A DNA stretch of 64,000 nt from Aestuariivita boseongensis (GCF_001262635.1 NZ_JXYH01000001.1:62001-126000); one strand, 5' to 3'. Shown: positions 42,734 through 52,126, counted from the stretch's first letter. A program made the numbers and translations. Notes: generated by a model from the letters alone, not told the origin.

Positions 42734-43167
42734 AGCTCCATCCAGATGGTGACGGGGCCGTCATTGACAAGCGATACGGCCATATCCGCGCCGAACCGGC
42801 CGGTGTCCACAGGCACGCCCAGATCCCGCAGGCTTTGCGCGAAATGTTCGTAAAGCGCCTCTCCCTGCGCTGGCGCGGCGGCGGCGGAAAAACCGGGGCG
42901 GTTGCCGCGCGATGTGTCGGCGGCCAGCGTGAACTGGCTGACCACCAGCGCCGCGCCGCCGATATCCAGCAGCGACCGGTTCATCTTGCCCGCGTCATCC
43001 TTGAAAATCCGCAGTTTCGATATCTTGGCGGCCAGCTGGTCGGCCTGCGCCGCCTCGTCGCCCTGCATGGCGCAGACAAGGATCAGAACACCCGTGCCGA
43101 TCTTGCCGATGATCTGTCCGTCCACGGTGACGGACGCTTCGCTGACACGTTGGATCAAAGCGCGCAT
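42730..43167 (-). CDS. dtd: D-aminoacyl-tRNA deacylase
   Basis: A 145-residue proofreading enzyme that removes D-amino acids (and glycine from tRNA-Ala) from tRNA. The cross-subunit motif appears as [11 protein letters not shown] at the C-terminus, and [20 protein letters not shown] carries the catalytic Thr/Ser region. N-terminus [17 protein letters not shown] is standard. Starts 13 bases inside the PfkB kinase gene. Confidence 0.95.
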   Translation of the reverse strand: MRALIQRVSEASVTVDGQIIGKIGTGVLILVCAMQGDEAAQADQLAAKISKLRIFKDDAGKMNRSLLDIGGAALVVSQFTLAADTSRGNRPGFSAAAAPAQGEALYEHFAQSLRDLGVPVDTGRFGADMAVSLVNDGPVTIWMEL

Positions 43168-44045
43168 GCGATCTCCTCTCTGGTTGGGCCCTGGGCGCCC
43201 GCTTTTTCGGTGCTGAGACTGGCGGCGGTCACGGCATAGTGCAGGGCGGCCGCGATGTCATCAGGGCTGCCGAGCAAGGGATGGCCCTGCTCAAGGGCAA
43301 AGGCCAGGAAGCCTGCGTTGAAGATGTCGCCTGCGCCGACCGTGTCGGTGACTTCTGCGGCGGGGGCCGGAACGTGCCGTGTCACATCGCCCCGATGCGC
43401 GGTCGCGCCCCCTGCGCCTTGCGTGTGCAGGATCAGCGCATGTGGGGCCGCTGTCCGCAGGTCGTCGCCCCACCAGGACAGATCTTCGTCCGAGGCCTTG
43501 ACGACCTGCGCCCGTGCCATCAGGCGGGACAACCGCGCCCGGTAGGCGGCGGGATCGGTGATCAGGCCGGGTCTGATATTGAGGTCGAGGTAGAGCGCTG
43601 TGTCGGAAGGCAATTCTATCGCGAGGGCTTCGAAGGCTTGTGCTGCCGGGTCGTGGATCAGGCTGAAACCGCCCAGAAGAGCCGCGCGGGTGCCGCTCAG
43701 ATCGGGCAGCACCCGGTCGGTGATCGTATCATGCGCGGTGCCCTGATGGTGGATGGCATAGCGCGCATTGCCCTCTGTCAATTCGATGATCGACACCGGG
43801 CAGGGCTGATCCACCCGCCGGGTATGGCGCAGATCGACGCCCGCCTGCACAGCGGTTTGCGCCAGTCTCGTTCCCAGCGCGTCATTGGAGAGTGCACCGA
43901 AGAACCCGGTGGACAGACCCAGACGGGCGGCGGCACAGGCGGCGTTGAGCGCGGCCCCACCGGGCACGGCGCGAAAGCTGTCGCCTTGGGGGATCATGTC
44001 GATCACCGCTTCGCCTGCGGCGACAAGCCGGGGTGCCTCTGTCAT
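43155..44045 (-). CDS. PfkB-family carbohydrate kinase
   Basis: A 296-residue sugar kinase. ATG 44045 overlaps the nitroreductase stop (ATGA). It has the glycine-rich [15 protein letters not shown] near residue 28 and the second PfkB signature [16 protein letters not shown] with the catalytic Asp near residue 245. Fructokinase is the closest guess; substrate is not determinable. Confidence 0.88.
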   Translation of the reverse strand: MTEAPRLVAAGEAVIDMIPQGDSFRAVPGGAALNAACAAARLGLSTGFFGALSNDALGTRLAQTAVQAGVDLRHTRRVDQPCPVSIIELTEGNARYAIHHQGTAHDTITDRVLPDLSGTRAALLGGFSLIHDPAAQAFEALAIELPSDTALYLDLNIRPGLITDPAAYRARLSRLMARAQVVKASDEDLSWWGDDLRTAAPHALILHTQGAGGATAHRGDVTRHVPAPAAEVTDTVGAGDIFNAGFLAFALEQGHPLLGSPDDIAAALHYAVTAASLSTEKAGAQGPTREEIACAL

Positions 44046-44716
44046 CCGCGCCAGTCGACGATATCTGCCACCTCGGCCCGGTCTGTGCGGAAGGCATTGG
44101 CCGGATCGTCCATATCCGCATAGCCGAAGGAGATCGCGCAGAGGATCAGACGATCTTCGCCAATTTCGAAGTGCCGGTGCACGAAAGGCGCATAAGAGGC
44201 AATCGCGGCCTGCGGGATCGTGGCGATGCCAAGGGCCTGCGCGGCAGTGGTGAAGGCGGTGACAAAGCCGCCGCAATCCATCGCCCCGTAAGGCCCCAAT
44301 TCGGCAGGAGAGCTGACGATAGCCACATGCGGCGCGTCAAACAGGGCGAAGTTGCGCATCATCTGATCGGCGCGGCCCTGACGGTCGCCCCGGTCAATGC
44401 CGACCGCATTATAAAGCTGGAAGCCGCAGGTGCGGCGGCGGTCCTGATAGATGCCGGAGTATTTTTCGGGGAAGGGAATGTCGGGGCTGTTGCTGGCCTG
44501 GGCAATCTCGGCCTGCAGGGCGGTGCGGAAGGCGTCGGTTTCATTTCCGCTGGTGATCACCAATTGCCAGGGCTGGGCGTTGCACCAGCTGGGCGCGCGG
44601 CGGGCCAGCGCCACGATCCGTTCGATATCTGCGCGCGGCACCGGGTCGGGTTTGAAGGCGCGGCAGGAAAACCGCGCGGAAAAGACCGCATCCATGGTGT
44701 CATATGCTTGGCTCAT
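44042..44716 (-). CDS. nitroreductase-family flavoprotein
   Basis: A 224-residue FMN enzyme of the nitroreductase superfamily. FMN-binding features are FSCRAFKPDPVP, ARRAPSWCNAQPW and the C-terminal ISFGYADMDDPANAFRTDR. It would reduce nitroaromatics or quinones with NAD(P)H. Start at ATG 44716; overlaps the PfkB gene by four bases and lies 62 bases after the zinc-ribbon gene. Confidence 0.87.
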   Translation of the reverse strand: MSQAYDTMDAVFSARFSCRAFKPDPVPRADIERIVALARRAPSWCNAQPWQLVITSGNETDAFRTALQAEIAQASNSPDIPFPEKYSGIYQDRRRTCGFQLYNAVGIDRGDRQGRADQMMRNFALFDAPHVAIVSSPAELGPYGAMDCGGFVTAFTTAAQALGIATIPQAAIASYAPFVHRHFEIGEDRLILCAISFGYADMDDPANAFRTDRAEVADIVDWRG

Positions 44717-44778
44717 CTGCCCCTCTCCGCCTTGTGGTCGCGGCAGAATGGCCGGGCGGTCTGGGGGTTGCAAGGGCC

Positions 44779-45882
44779 TCAGCCGTTCTGCGCCACCACA
44801 TAGCCCACCGCCGCCGCGATCAGCAGGCCCAGCACGACGGCGATGGCGATCTTGATGGCCGACCAGGGGCGTTCGCCCTGCACCCGTCCGGTGCGGCCAT
44901 TGACGACGAAGCGATAGGTCTGACCGCGGAATTTATAGGCCGCGAGCCACACGGGCAGCAGGACATGCTTGAAGCTGACATCGCGCAGATCAGTGTCGAT
45001 GGCGTGGATCCGCTGCTGATCGCCGCCGATGTCAAACCGCACATCGCGTTCGATCACGCGGGCCATCTTGGCGCGCGCTTCCTCATAACCTTCGGGCAGG
45101 GTGACCACATAGCCTTCGGCGCGAAACCCGGCGAGGAATTCCGGACGATACGGTTCCAGCGCAGGCAGATCCCAGGGTTCCAGCGCGTCCGTGTATCGTT
45201 TGGGCAGGCTTTTGGAGGCGAGCACAAGCACATCATCGAAAAACCGCGCGACGCGGCCCGAGGCGGGCGTCCAGCGCACCTTGGCCACGCGGGTCTGGAC
45301 GCGTTTGCCGTCGCGCATCACGGTGCGGGTTTCATAATAGACCGTGCCGCGTTCGCCGCGATAATCCGATGTCGTGTCGGCGTCGAAGGTCCAGTAGGGT
45401 ACATAGACCCCGGTCATTTTGCGGCCCTTACGCGCGTAATCCTGCAGGCCATTTGGCGCGAACCAGAGGCGGCCCAGCCAGTCGGTCATCGCCTCGCGTG
45501 CCTGTCTTTCGGACAGGGCAAAGGGCAGCACGCCGCGCGGTTTGATATGGCGATGCACGCCGGTATCGGTGACCACGGGCGTGGCGCAGAAAGGGCATTC
45601 CTTGGCATGGACCTGCGGATCAAACTCCACCTGCGCCGCGCAGTTGGGGCAGAACAGGACACGTGTTTCTTCCATTTCAGCCTCGGGCAGGCGCTGTGCG
45701 ATGGCGGCATCGAAATCCATCTCGCGCAGTTTCGCGCCGCGCCAGGGGCCCGAGGTGATATCCTGAGTATGCCCGCAATGATCGCAGGTGAGCGTGCCCT
45801 GGCTCGGATCAAATCGGTAATCGGCGCCGCATTGTTCGCAGGGAAAGCGGTGTTCCTGCTGGGAGGTGGTGTCAGTCGTCAT
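44779..45882 (-). CDS. double zinc-ribbon membrane protein, YdjG-like
   Basis: A 367-residue protein with four CxxC knuckles in the N-terminal 95 residues (CEQCGADY, CDHCGH, CPNCAAQ, CPFCAT), forming two zinc ribbons. A long middle domain holds WFAPNGLQDYARKGRKMTGVYVPYWTFDA, and one C-terminal transmembrane helix lies at about 340-362. Such proteins are often mislabelled primosomal helicases. Bacillus YdjG, which works with the SPFH protein YdjI, has the same plan; here too an SPFH gene lies in the same operon. Overlaps its neighbour by four bases. Confidence 0.8.
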   Translation of the reverse strand: MTTDTTSQQEHRFPCEQCGADYRFDPSQGTLTCDHCGHTQDITSGPWRGAKLREMDFDAAIAQRLPEAEMEETRVLFCPNCAAQVEFDPQVHAKECPFCATPVVTDTGVHRHIKPRGVLPFALSERQAREAMTDWLGRLWFAPNGLQDYARKGRKMTGVYVPYWTFDADTTSDYRGERGTVYYETRTVMRDGKRVQTRVAKVRWTPASGRVARFFDDVLVLASKSLPKRYTDALEPWDLPALEPYRPEFLAGFRAEGYVVTLPEGYEEARAKMARVIERDVRFDIGGDQQRIHAIDTDLRDVSFKHVLLPVWLAAYKFRGQTYRFVVNGRTGRVQGERPWSAIKIAIAVVLGLLIAAAVGYVVAQNG

Positions 45883-46301
45883 AGCGCGTCATGCATGAAG
45901 CGGGGGGTGATTCGTTTGAGCGCGCCGTCCCCCAATGCGGTGTGCCGCCAGAGGTGGAACACCCCATGGAGCGAGGCCGCCCCCAGCAGATAGAAATAGA
46001 GCTGCTGCAACGTGATGGGCGAGGACCAGAGCGCCAGAAGCCGCGCCATCGTGATCAGAGCAACAGCAGCAAGCCCCGCATACATCGCACGGCTGAGCCA
46101 GGGGTGCGCGGCGCGCAGCGCGCCTTCCAGTTTGGGGCCGGGGCCATTCAGCAGCCCGCCGAAGACCGCCAGTGTGACCATGAGCAAGGCACAGGCCACA
46201 AACGCCCAGGCAAGCGCGGGGAGGGGTCCTGCGGCCACCAGCAGGATCAGAAGCAGCATATTGGCCCAATGCAGGGCGATGGTGAGCGTGCGGCGGGTCA
46301 T
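45879..46301 (-). CDS. small b561-like integral membrane protein
   Basis: A 140-residue protein with four predicted helices. Histidines in LTIALHWANM (helix one) and LHGVFHLWRHTALGDG (helix four) fit a haem-binding cytochrome b561/b6 type fold, but the protein is short and a haem role is uncertain. Its stop overlaps the zinc-ribbon gene start (ATGA). Position between SPFH and zinc-ribbon genes suggests a membrane anchor or partner for them. Confidence 0.7.
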   Translation of the reverse strand: MTRRTLTIALHWANMLLLILLVAAGPLPALAWAFVACALLMVTLAVFGGLLNGPGPKLEGALRAAHPWLSRAMYAGLAAVALITMARLLALWSSPITLQQLYFYLLGAASLHGVFHLWRHTALGDGALKRITPRFMHDAL

Positions 46302-46344
46302 CGAACGGGTCCGGTCGCGCTGTGCGATACGGTGGCCGGGGGCA

Positions 46345-47466
46345 TCACGCGCCCGGCGGGGGGGGAGGCAGAACCGTAAAAAGCTGAGCCAGTTCGGCCA
46401 CGTCTTCGGCATGCATCCAGCCGTCCTGACCGGCGGTCCAGACATAGGTTTCACGGCTCAGCGTGCCCTCAGCGGCCATGCGGCCCATGGCGGCCTTTGA
46501 ATAGGGGCCCTTCGTCTTGCCGCCTTCGGCGATATGCCAGACATGTTCAACCGGCGGCGGGGGCGGCGGTGCGATGGCCGCGGGTTTGGGGGCCTCGGCC
46601 ACGGGGCGCGCGCCCCAGGGGCCGGCCTGCGCCGCCTGATGGCCGATCTGCATGCCTAGCCCTGCGCCCAGACCGGCCTGGATCGCGCCTGCGCCGGCCC
46701 CGTCGCGGCCCAGGGCCTCGGCGGCCTGGAACTGCATATATTCGCCCAGATTGCCGATCACGCCCATCGAAGTGCGCTTGTCCAAGACATCCTCGACCGC
46801 CGGAGGGAGGGAGATGTTTTCGACGTAAAGCTCAGGCACGGCCAGCCCGTATTCCGCCAGCGTTCCGGCAATGTCCTTGGCCACAAGATGGCCCAGCTCA
46901 CGCGTGTTGGCGGCCATGTCCAGTACCGGAATGCCCGCCCGCGCGATGGTGCGGGAAAACTCCTGCACGATGATGTTGCGGATCTGGAAGCTGATCTCGT
47001 CCATGGTGAATTCGCCGTCGGTGCCCACGATTTCCACCAGGAATTTCGCGGGATCCGCCACGCGCACGGAATAGGTGCCGAAGGCGCGCAGGCGGACGGG
47101 GCCGAATTCGGGGTCGCGGCAGATCACCGGGTTCTTGGTGCCCCATTTGAGGTTCTGGAACCGCGTCGTGTTGACGAAATAGATTTCCGATTTGAACGGT
47201 GAGCGGAAGCCGTGATCCCAATGGTTCAGCGTGGTCAGGATCGGCATGTTGTTGGTTTCAAGCATGTAAAGGCCCGGTGTGAACACATCGGCCAGTTGCC
47301 CTTCATGCACAAAGACAGCGGCCTGTCCTTCGCGGACGGTCAGCTTGGCGCCGTATTTGATCTCGTGGCCCTCGCGCTCAAACCGCCAGACCATGGTGTC
47401 GCGGGTGTCATCTGTCCAGTGGATGACATCGATGAATTCACCGGAAAGAAAATCGAAAATGCCCAT
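46345..47466 (-). CDS. SPFH-domain protein with C-terminal GYF_2 domain
   Basis: A 373-residue protein. The SPFH (band 7) domain spans about residues 1-280 (KLTVREGQAAVFVHEGQ, FGTYSVRVADPAKFLVEIVG). It is followed by a Gly/Ala/Pro-rich linker and a GYF_2 module at about 305-355 (WHIAEGGKTKGPYSKAAMGR), then a poly-Pro tail. It resembles the so-called virion core protein YdjI of Bacillus, a scaffold of membrane-stress microdomains. The GYF_2 module would bind proline-rich partners such as the lipoprotein encoded upstream. Confidence 0.85.
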   Translation of the reverse strand: MGIFDFLSGEFIDVIHWTDDTRDTMVWRFEREGHEIKYGAKLTVREGQAAVFVHEGQLADVFTPGLYMLETNNMPILTTLNHWDHGFRSPFKSEIYFVNTTRFQNLKWGTKNPVICRDPEFGPVRLRAFGTYSVRVADPAKFLVEIVGTDGEFTMDEISFQIRNIIVQEFSRTIARAGIPVLDMAANTRELGHLVAKDIAGTLAEYGLAVPELYVENISLPPAVEDVLDKRTSMGVIGNLGEYMQFQAAEALGRDGAGAGAIQAGLGAGLGMQIGHQAAQAGPWGARPVAEAPKPAAIAPPPPPPVEHVWHIAEGGKTKGPYSKAAMGRMAAEGTLSRETYVWTAGQDGWMHAEDVAELAQLFTVLPPPPPGA

Positions 47467-47492
47467 GAATGGTCTCCTTCAGGGTCTTTGCG

Positions 47493-48449
47493 TTACAGCC
47501 GTTGGCCCAGTTTCTCGCGGGCGAGGATGCGCACCACGGGGCGGGCGCTTTCGGCATCAAGGCCGGGGCTGAGGCGGGGGTCATAAAGCATGGCCAGCAG
47601 TTTTTCGTCATGGCTGGTCAGAAGCGCGAATTCGTCGTCATCGTTGAAGATCGACGGGCGTGCGTCGGGGCTGTCATTGGCCAGCCCCAGGCCCTGGGCC
47701 AGTTCCTCATGCACGCAGCTGAGGCGGATCAGATCGGGATGTTCGGCGCGGATCACGGCCACGGCGCGGGTGTAGTTATAGGGGCTGTCGCTGCTGGAGA
47801 AAGCCACCACAAGGCAATGGATCGACCGGGGCAGGTTGGTGATCACCTCCAGCGTCCGGGAGGAGATATTGGGCGCGCGCCGGCGCAGGACCTGCACCAT
47901 TTCGTCCTTGTCGTCTTCGCCCATGAAAAGGATGTGGAAATTACCCTCTGACGCATAGGAAATGGGATGCCGCGTCACCCTCGCCAACCGGCGGATGTAA
48001 TTCTGGGTGGCGGCAAGGTCTTCATCCCGTCGGCTGAGGGGAACGGAATTGCCAAAGCTGACATCCATGCGCACCGGGCCGGTCCAGCGCCGGAGCTTGC
48101 CTGCGGATTTGTCCGCGGCGGCCGAGATGCCCGCACCCTGGGCGTATTCGTCGAAGAAGACGATTTGTTCGAAATTCCGCGTGAGCGTTTCGGCGCTGTA
48201 GGGCGTGTCCGGCCCGCCGCCATCAGTACGCAGCAGGCCCTGGGCCAGAAGATCGGCCTGCAGACTCGCGTAATAGCGGCTAAGCTGTTCGCTGCGCAGA
48301 GAGCGCGTGCCTTCGCCCGGCGCGGGTGCCGGGGCCGGGGCGGCGGCGGGCCTGGGCGCCGGGGGCGCGGCCACTTCGCAAGCGGCGAGCCCCACAAGCG
48401 CCCCAAGCGCCACAGCCCATCCCAGACGGGGATACGCGCGTCCGGTCAT
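47493..48449 (-). CDS. DUF2927 lipoprotein
   Basis: A 318-residue exported lipoprotein with lipobox GLAAC and the lipidated C24, followed by a Pro/Ala-rich tether (residues 25-45). The DUF2927 domain ends with CVHEELAQGLGLANDS, whose HE pair resembles part of a metalloprotease HExxxxxG site, though a catalytic role is not shown. It lies one base after the telA stop and 26 bases before the SPFH gene. Exposed in the periplasm on the inner or outer membrane. Confidence 0.82.
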   Translation of the reverse strand: MTGRAYPRLGWAVALGALVGLAACEVAAPPAPRPAAAPAPAPAPGEGTRSLRSEQLSRYYASLQADLLAQGLLRTDGGGPDTPYSAETLTRNFEQIVFFDEYAQGAGISAAADKSAGKLRRWTGPVRMDVSFGNSVPLSRRDEDLAATQNYIRRLARVTRHPISYASEGNFHILFMGEDDKDEMVQVLRRRAPNISSRTLEVITNLPRSIHCLVVAFSSSDSPYNYTRAVAVIRAEHPDLIRLSCVHEELAQGLGLANDSPDARPSIFNDDDEFALLTSHDEKLLAMLYDPRLSPGLDAESARPVVRILAREKLGQRL

Positions 48450-48450
48450 C

Positions 48451-49641
48451 TTAGCGCGGGGCCGAGGTGCCGACGGTGTCGCCTTTGCCGTCGCCGCGCG
48501 CTTTGGCGGCGGCCAGCGTGTCGCGCAGTTCGGCCTCCATCTTCTTCAGCTCTTCTTCGGCGGCGGCACGGCGGGCTTTGCCTTCATCGGCGATGGCAAG
48601 GCTTTCTTCGATCGTGCCGATCAGATCGGCATTGGCCTGTTTGACCGCTTCGATGTCGAAGACGCCGCGTTCCATTTCCTCGCGGATCATCTTGTTGCTT
48701 TCGCGCAGGTTTTTCGCGTTGGCGGTCAGCAATTCGTTGGTCAGGTCATTGGCCTCGCGTACGGCCGCGGCCGCTTCGGCAGAACGCTGGATCGTCACCG
48801 CCTGCGCCAGCTGGGTTTCCCAAAGCGGCACGGTGTTGACGAGGGTCGAGTTGATCTTGGTGACCAGCGACTTGTCGTTTTCCTGCACCAGCCGGATCGA
48901 GGGCAGCGATTGCATGGTCACCTGTCGTGTCAGTTTCAGGTCATGGACCCGGCGTTCCAGATCGTCACGCGCCGCGCGCAGGTCGCGCAGTTCCTGAGCG
49001 GTCATCACCTGTTCGTTTTCAGGCGCAGCATCGACTTCGGCGGACTTGGCGGGGATCACGTCATCGTCCAGAACGCGCAGCTTTTCTTCGCCTGCCGAGA
49101 TGTAAAGCGCCAGCTCGTCATAGAAGCTCAGCGTCTTTTCATAAAGGATATCAAGGGATTTGATGTCTTTCAGAAGCGTATGCTCATGCCCCAGAAGATC
49201 GTCGGTGATCCGGTCGATCTGGTTTTGCACCTTTTCAAACCGCGCGGTGAAATCGGCGAAGGGGGCGGCGCGGCCCAGAAGCTTTTCCCACCAGGTGCGT
49301 TTGCGCCGCACATCCAGTTCCGAGACCGAAAAGCCCCGGATCGTGGTCACGATCGACCGCAGGCTGTCGCCCGCGGGGCCCACATCCTTGTTGCGCACAT
49401 CGGCCAGCATGGCCTGGCTGATCTGTTGCAGTTCGGCCTGCGCGTTCGACCCGAAAGACACGATCGAATTGGTATTCGACATGTCAATCTCGCCCATGCG
49501 CTTCTGGATTTCGGCGCTGACGGGTGCGTCGGCCTGGGCATAGGGCACGATCTCGGTGCTGGGTTCCGGCAGGAGCACGGCAGAGACGGCTTCGACTTCG
49601 GCCAGGGCCTCTTGGGCTTTTTGACGAACTTTGTCAGACAT
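48451..49641 (-). CDS. telA: TelA family toxic-anion resistance protein
   Basis: A 396-residue, largely helical cytoplasmic protein of the TelA/KlaA family linked to tellurite and envelope-stress resistance. Typical stretches are TIRGFSVSELDVRRKRTWWE (110-129) and QNQIDRITDDLLGHEHTLLKD. Coiled coils fill most of residues 130-390. Next to XpaC, as in many bacteria. Starts 38 bases after the xpaC stop. Confidence 0.9.
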   Translation of the reverse strand: MSDKVRQKAQEALAEVEAVSAVLLPEPSTEIVPYAQADAPVSAEIQKRMGEIDMSNTNSIVSFGSNAQAELQQISQAMLADVRNKDVGPAGDSLRSIVTTIRGFSVSELDVRRKRTWWEKLLGRAAPFADFTARFEKVQNQIDRITDDLLGHEHTLLKDIKSLDILYEKTLSFYDELALYISAGEEKLRVLDDDVIPAKSAEVDAAPENEQVMTAQELRDLRAARDDLERRVHDLKLTRQVTMQSLPSIRLVQENDKSLVTKINSTLVNTVPLWETQLAQAVTIQRSAEAAAAVREANDLTNELLTANAKNLRESNKMIREEMERGVFDIEAVKQANADLIGTIEESLAIADEGKARRAAAEEELKKMEAELRDTLAAAKARGDGKGDTVGTSAPR

Positions 49642-49679
49642 GTGGGGTCCTCACTGTTTAAATTCTGGGGCGGGTGGGG

Positions 49680-50564
49680 TCACAGGTGAACCCCCTCGCG
49701 TTCAAGGCGTTCGCGCAGCACTTCGATTTCCACTGTCAGATCGCTGCGATCCTCCAGCAGCATCTTGCGCGTACGGGCAGAGAAGCTTTTTTCAAGATCA
49801 TCAAGCAGTTGCGCGTAATCGGCGCGGGCTTTCGCGTCGCGGGTGCGGGCATAGATATCGGCGAATTTCGCGGTCGCGTCGCGCGCACCCAGAAGATAGA
49901 CGCCCAGATACTTGCGCGCGCCGGTCAGGTCGCGGGGGTCTTCCTCGACCGTGCGGAACATCTCGCGGGCGGTGTCCTGAAAGCGTTCGACGCGCGCCTC
50001 CATCTGGCGGTCGCCGGCGCGTTTGATGGCATCGGTCATGGCGGCAAGATGGCGTTCGGCCTCGTCCACGACGCGGGCGACGCGGTCTTGCTGATGGGTG
50101 TCGATGCCGTCCATCCCCTTGTTTTTCAGGGGATCGAGGCCGAAGGCAGCGCTGTGAAGCGCGGCGGTCGCGATGCCGAAAATCAGCGGCGCCACAAGGC
50201 CGGGGTCGTTTTTGAAGGCAGCAAGCCCCACGCCGATGCCGGTGAGGACCGAGGCGAAGATCTTGCGCGGAAAAGCGGGTCTGCGGGCCACTTTGCGGGC
50301 GTTATAGGCCGCCTCGGCCCTGAGCCCGTCGCGGACCAGCCAGGCCGCCAGGATCAGGATTGCCGCGCCGCCCAGACCAAGGGCAAGGCCGATCGCGCCG
50401 TCATTCAGTGAAAAGGCGCCCAGCAGAATAGGCGGCAAGAACAACAGGTTGGCGCGTGCGCCCACGGGATCGACCTGCGCGCTTTGAAACGCGCCGCGGG
50501 GTGTGGGTTCGGACATGTCCTCGCCCGGGGTGGGGCTGTATTTGCCGCCAAAGCGCTTGGCCAT
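49680..50564 (-). CDS. XpaC family membrane protein (5-bromo-4-chloroindolyl phosphate hydrolysis family)
   Basis: A 294-residue protein with a cytoplasmic N-terminal 40 residues, hydrophobic hairpins at about 42-75 and 100-135, and a long helical C-terminal domain. Despite the family name, a phosphatase site is not seen. The family is a recurring neighbour of TelA. ATG 50564 follows the 29-codon gene by three bases; GGGGG precedes it. Confidence 0.84.
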   Translation of the reverse strand: MAKRFGGKYSPTPGEDMSEPTPRGAFQSAQVDPVGARANLLFLPPILLGAFSLNDGAIGLALGLGGAAILILAAWLVRDGLRAEAAYNARKVARRPAFPRKIFASVLTGIGVGLAAFKNDPGLVAPLIFGIATAALHSAAFGLDPLKNKGMDGIDTHQQDRVARVVDEAERHLAAMTDAIKRAGDRQMEARVERFQDTAREMFRTVEEDPRDLTGARKYLGVYLLGARDATAKFADIYARTRDAKARADYAQLLDDLEKSFSARTRKMLLEDRSDLTVEIEVLRERLEREGVHL

Positions 50565-50567
50565 GGG

Positions 50568-50657
50568 TTAAAGTCCCCCCAACCAACCGGTTGCTGTGCC
50601 GATCATCAGGATCAGCAGCGCGACATAGGCGGCTTTCTGAAGCCCGCTGGCGGACAT
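50568..50657 (-). CDS. 29-residue small membrane protein at head of the xpaC-telA operon
   Basis: ATG 50657 with GGGAG five bases upstream encodes 29 residues ending in TAA at 50568. The peptide is one hydrophobic helix (AAYVALLILMIGTATGWLGG) with a short polar N-terminus containing one lysine. It ends three bases before the xpaC start, so translation is probably coupled. No family recognised. It could be a regulator or a bona fide subunit of the XpaC-TelA complex. Confidence 0.6.
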   Translation of the reverse strand: MSASGLQKAAYVALLILMIGTATGWLGGL

Positions 50658-50770
50658 TCTGGCTCCCTTAGCTTGGTCTTCTTTTACGGGAATCTATGCG
50701 AAGGGCCTTCGCCTTTCTAGGGGGAAGGCGCGCGCGAAAGTATCACCCGTGCGAATTTTCGCCTGTTGCG

Positions 50771-51574
50771 TCAGGATTTAGCGCGCGATTTGCGCGCGGG
50801 CGGCCGTTTGGCGCGCGTGGGGCGGGGCGCTTTGGGCTCTTCCGCTTCAAGGCCAAGCTGGTCGCGCACCACGCGGCGGCGTAGCTCTTCCACCGCGCCG
50901 GGGGCGAGTTTGCCCAGTTGGAAAGGGCCATAGCTGATGCGGATCAGGCGGTTTACAGTGAAGCCGATATCCTCCATCGCGCGGCGGATCTCGCGGTTTT
51001 TGCCTTCGCGTAACCCAATGGTTAACCATGCGTTCGCACCCTGCTGGCGATCCAGCGTGATCTGCATCGGTTGAAACCGGTCCGCGCCCACGGTGATGCC
51101 GGTGCGCAGCGGTTCGAAATCCTCGTCCTTTGGGCGGCCCTTGATGCGCACGCGGTAGCGGCGCAGCCAGCCGGTGGAGGGGAGTTCGAGTTTGCGTTTG
51201 ATCTCCCCATCATTTGTCAGCAGCAACAGACCTTCGGAGTTCAGGTCAAGTCGTCCCACGCTCATCACGCGCGGCATGTCTTCGGGAAGATCGTCGAAAA
51301 TGGTTTTCCGGCCCTTATCGTCGCGCGCGGTCGTCACAAGGCCCGGGGGTTTGTGATAGAGCCACAGGCGTGGCGGTTCGGGTTCGGCCAGGGGTTTGCC
51401 GTCGACGGTGATGCTGTCGCGGTCAGTGACGTTCAGCGCGGGGCTGTCGATGATCTTGCCGTTCACGCCCACGCGGCCAGCGGCGATCATGCGTTCGGCA
51501 TCGCGGCGCGAGGCGACGCCCGCGCGGGCCAGAACCTTGGCGATCCGGTCGCCGGGAGGGGTGGGTTTGCTCAT
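50771..51574 (-). CDS. rluB: 23S rRNA pseudouridine synthase RluB type
   Basis: A 267-residue RsuA/RluB-family enzyme. The S4 RNA-binding domain covers residues 8-55 ([20 protein letters not shown]), and the catalytic domain has [17 protein letters not shown] with the active Asp. The tail is Arg/Lys/Pro/Ala-rich, as is common for RluB. ATG 51574 gives the standard N-terminus. Divergent from tadA. Confidence 0.9.
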   Translation of the reverse strand: MSKPTPPGDRIAKVLARAGVASRRDAERMIAAGRVGVNGKIIDSPALNVTDRDSITVDGKPLAEPEPPRLWLYHKPPGLVTTARDDKGRKTIFDDLPEDMPRVMSVGRLDLNSEGLLLLTNDGEIKRKLELPSTGWLRRYRVRIKGRPKDEDFEPLRTGITVGADRFQPMQITLDRQQGANAWLTIGLREGKNREIRRAMEDIGFTVNRLIRISYGPFQLGKLAPGAVEELRRRVVRDQLGLEAEEPKAPRPTRAKRPPARKSRAKS

Positions 51575-51636
51575 GGCAGACCGCTTATCGCAGATGCGTG
51601 GCTTGCGAAAGCGGAACTTGCGGGGCAATCTGGGGC

Positions 51637-52086
51637 ATGGTGTTCAAATCCCATATGAATCAGGCACTTGACGAGGCGCGCGCGGCTGCGGCGCGCGATG
51701 AGGTGCCCGTGGGCGCGGTGCTTGTCGCGCCTTCAGGAGAGGTGGTCGCGGCTGCGGGGAACCGCACGCGCGAAGCACATGATCCCACCGCTCATGCCGA
51801 GATGCTGGTGATCCGCGAGGCTTGTGCGAAGGCGGGGTCCGAGAGGCTTACGGGATATGACCTCTATGTCACGCTTGAGCCTTGTGCGATGTGTGCCGCC
51901 GCCATTGCAGCCGCGCGCATCGGGCGGGTGTATTATGGCGCTGCCGATCCGAAATCGGGCGGCGTGGCGCATGGAGCACGGGTGTTTTCGCACCCCCAGG
52001 CGCATCATGTGCCGGAGGTTTACGACGGGATTTCAGCGGCGGAGGCAGAGGCGATTCTGAAGGCTTTCTTCGCCGCGAAACGCTGA
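51637..52086 (+). CDS. tadA: tRNA adenosine(34) deaminase TadA
   Basis: A 149-residue zinc deaminase converting A34 to inosine in tRNA-Arg. Zinc ligands are H53 in the HAE motif with catalytic E55, and C83 and C86 in PCAMC. The start ATG 51637 gives [15 protein letters not shown], matching the Rhodobacterales form; ATG 51655 is possible. Confidence 0.93.
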   Translation: MVFKSHMNQALDEARAAAARDEVPVGAVLVAPSGEVVAAAGNRTREAHDPTAHAEMLVIREACAKAGSERLTGYDLYVTLEPCAMCAAAIAAARIGRVYYGAADPKSGGVAHGARVFSHPQAHHVPEVYDGISAAEAEAILKAFFAAKR

Positions 52087-52090
52087 AAAC

Positions 52091-52126
52091 GGCTGTGCAC
52101 AACCTGTGCACAGGGCGTGCACAGCC
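52091..52126. terminator. GTGCACA repeat hairpin between convergent tadA and cyclase genes
   Basis: Ten-base arms GGCTGTGCAC and GTGCACAGCC enclose a third copy of the octamer TGTGCACA. The three copies start at 52094, 52105 and 52116/7, about one helical turn apart. A bidirectional terminator is the simplest role, though no T run is present. Confidence 0.5.

Noticed and set aside
44779-45882. Primosomal protein N' helicase
   Set aside because: Zinc knuckles may prompt that label, but there are no helicase motifs and there is a C-terminal membrane helix.
49680-50564. Phosphatase activity for the XpaC protein
   Set aside because: The family name suggests it, but no phosphatase motif is visible; the protein is mainly membrane hairpins and helices.
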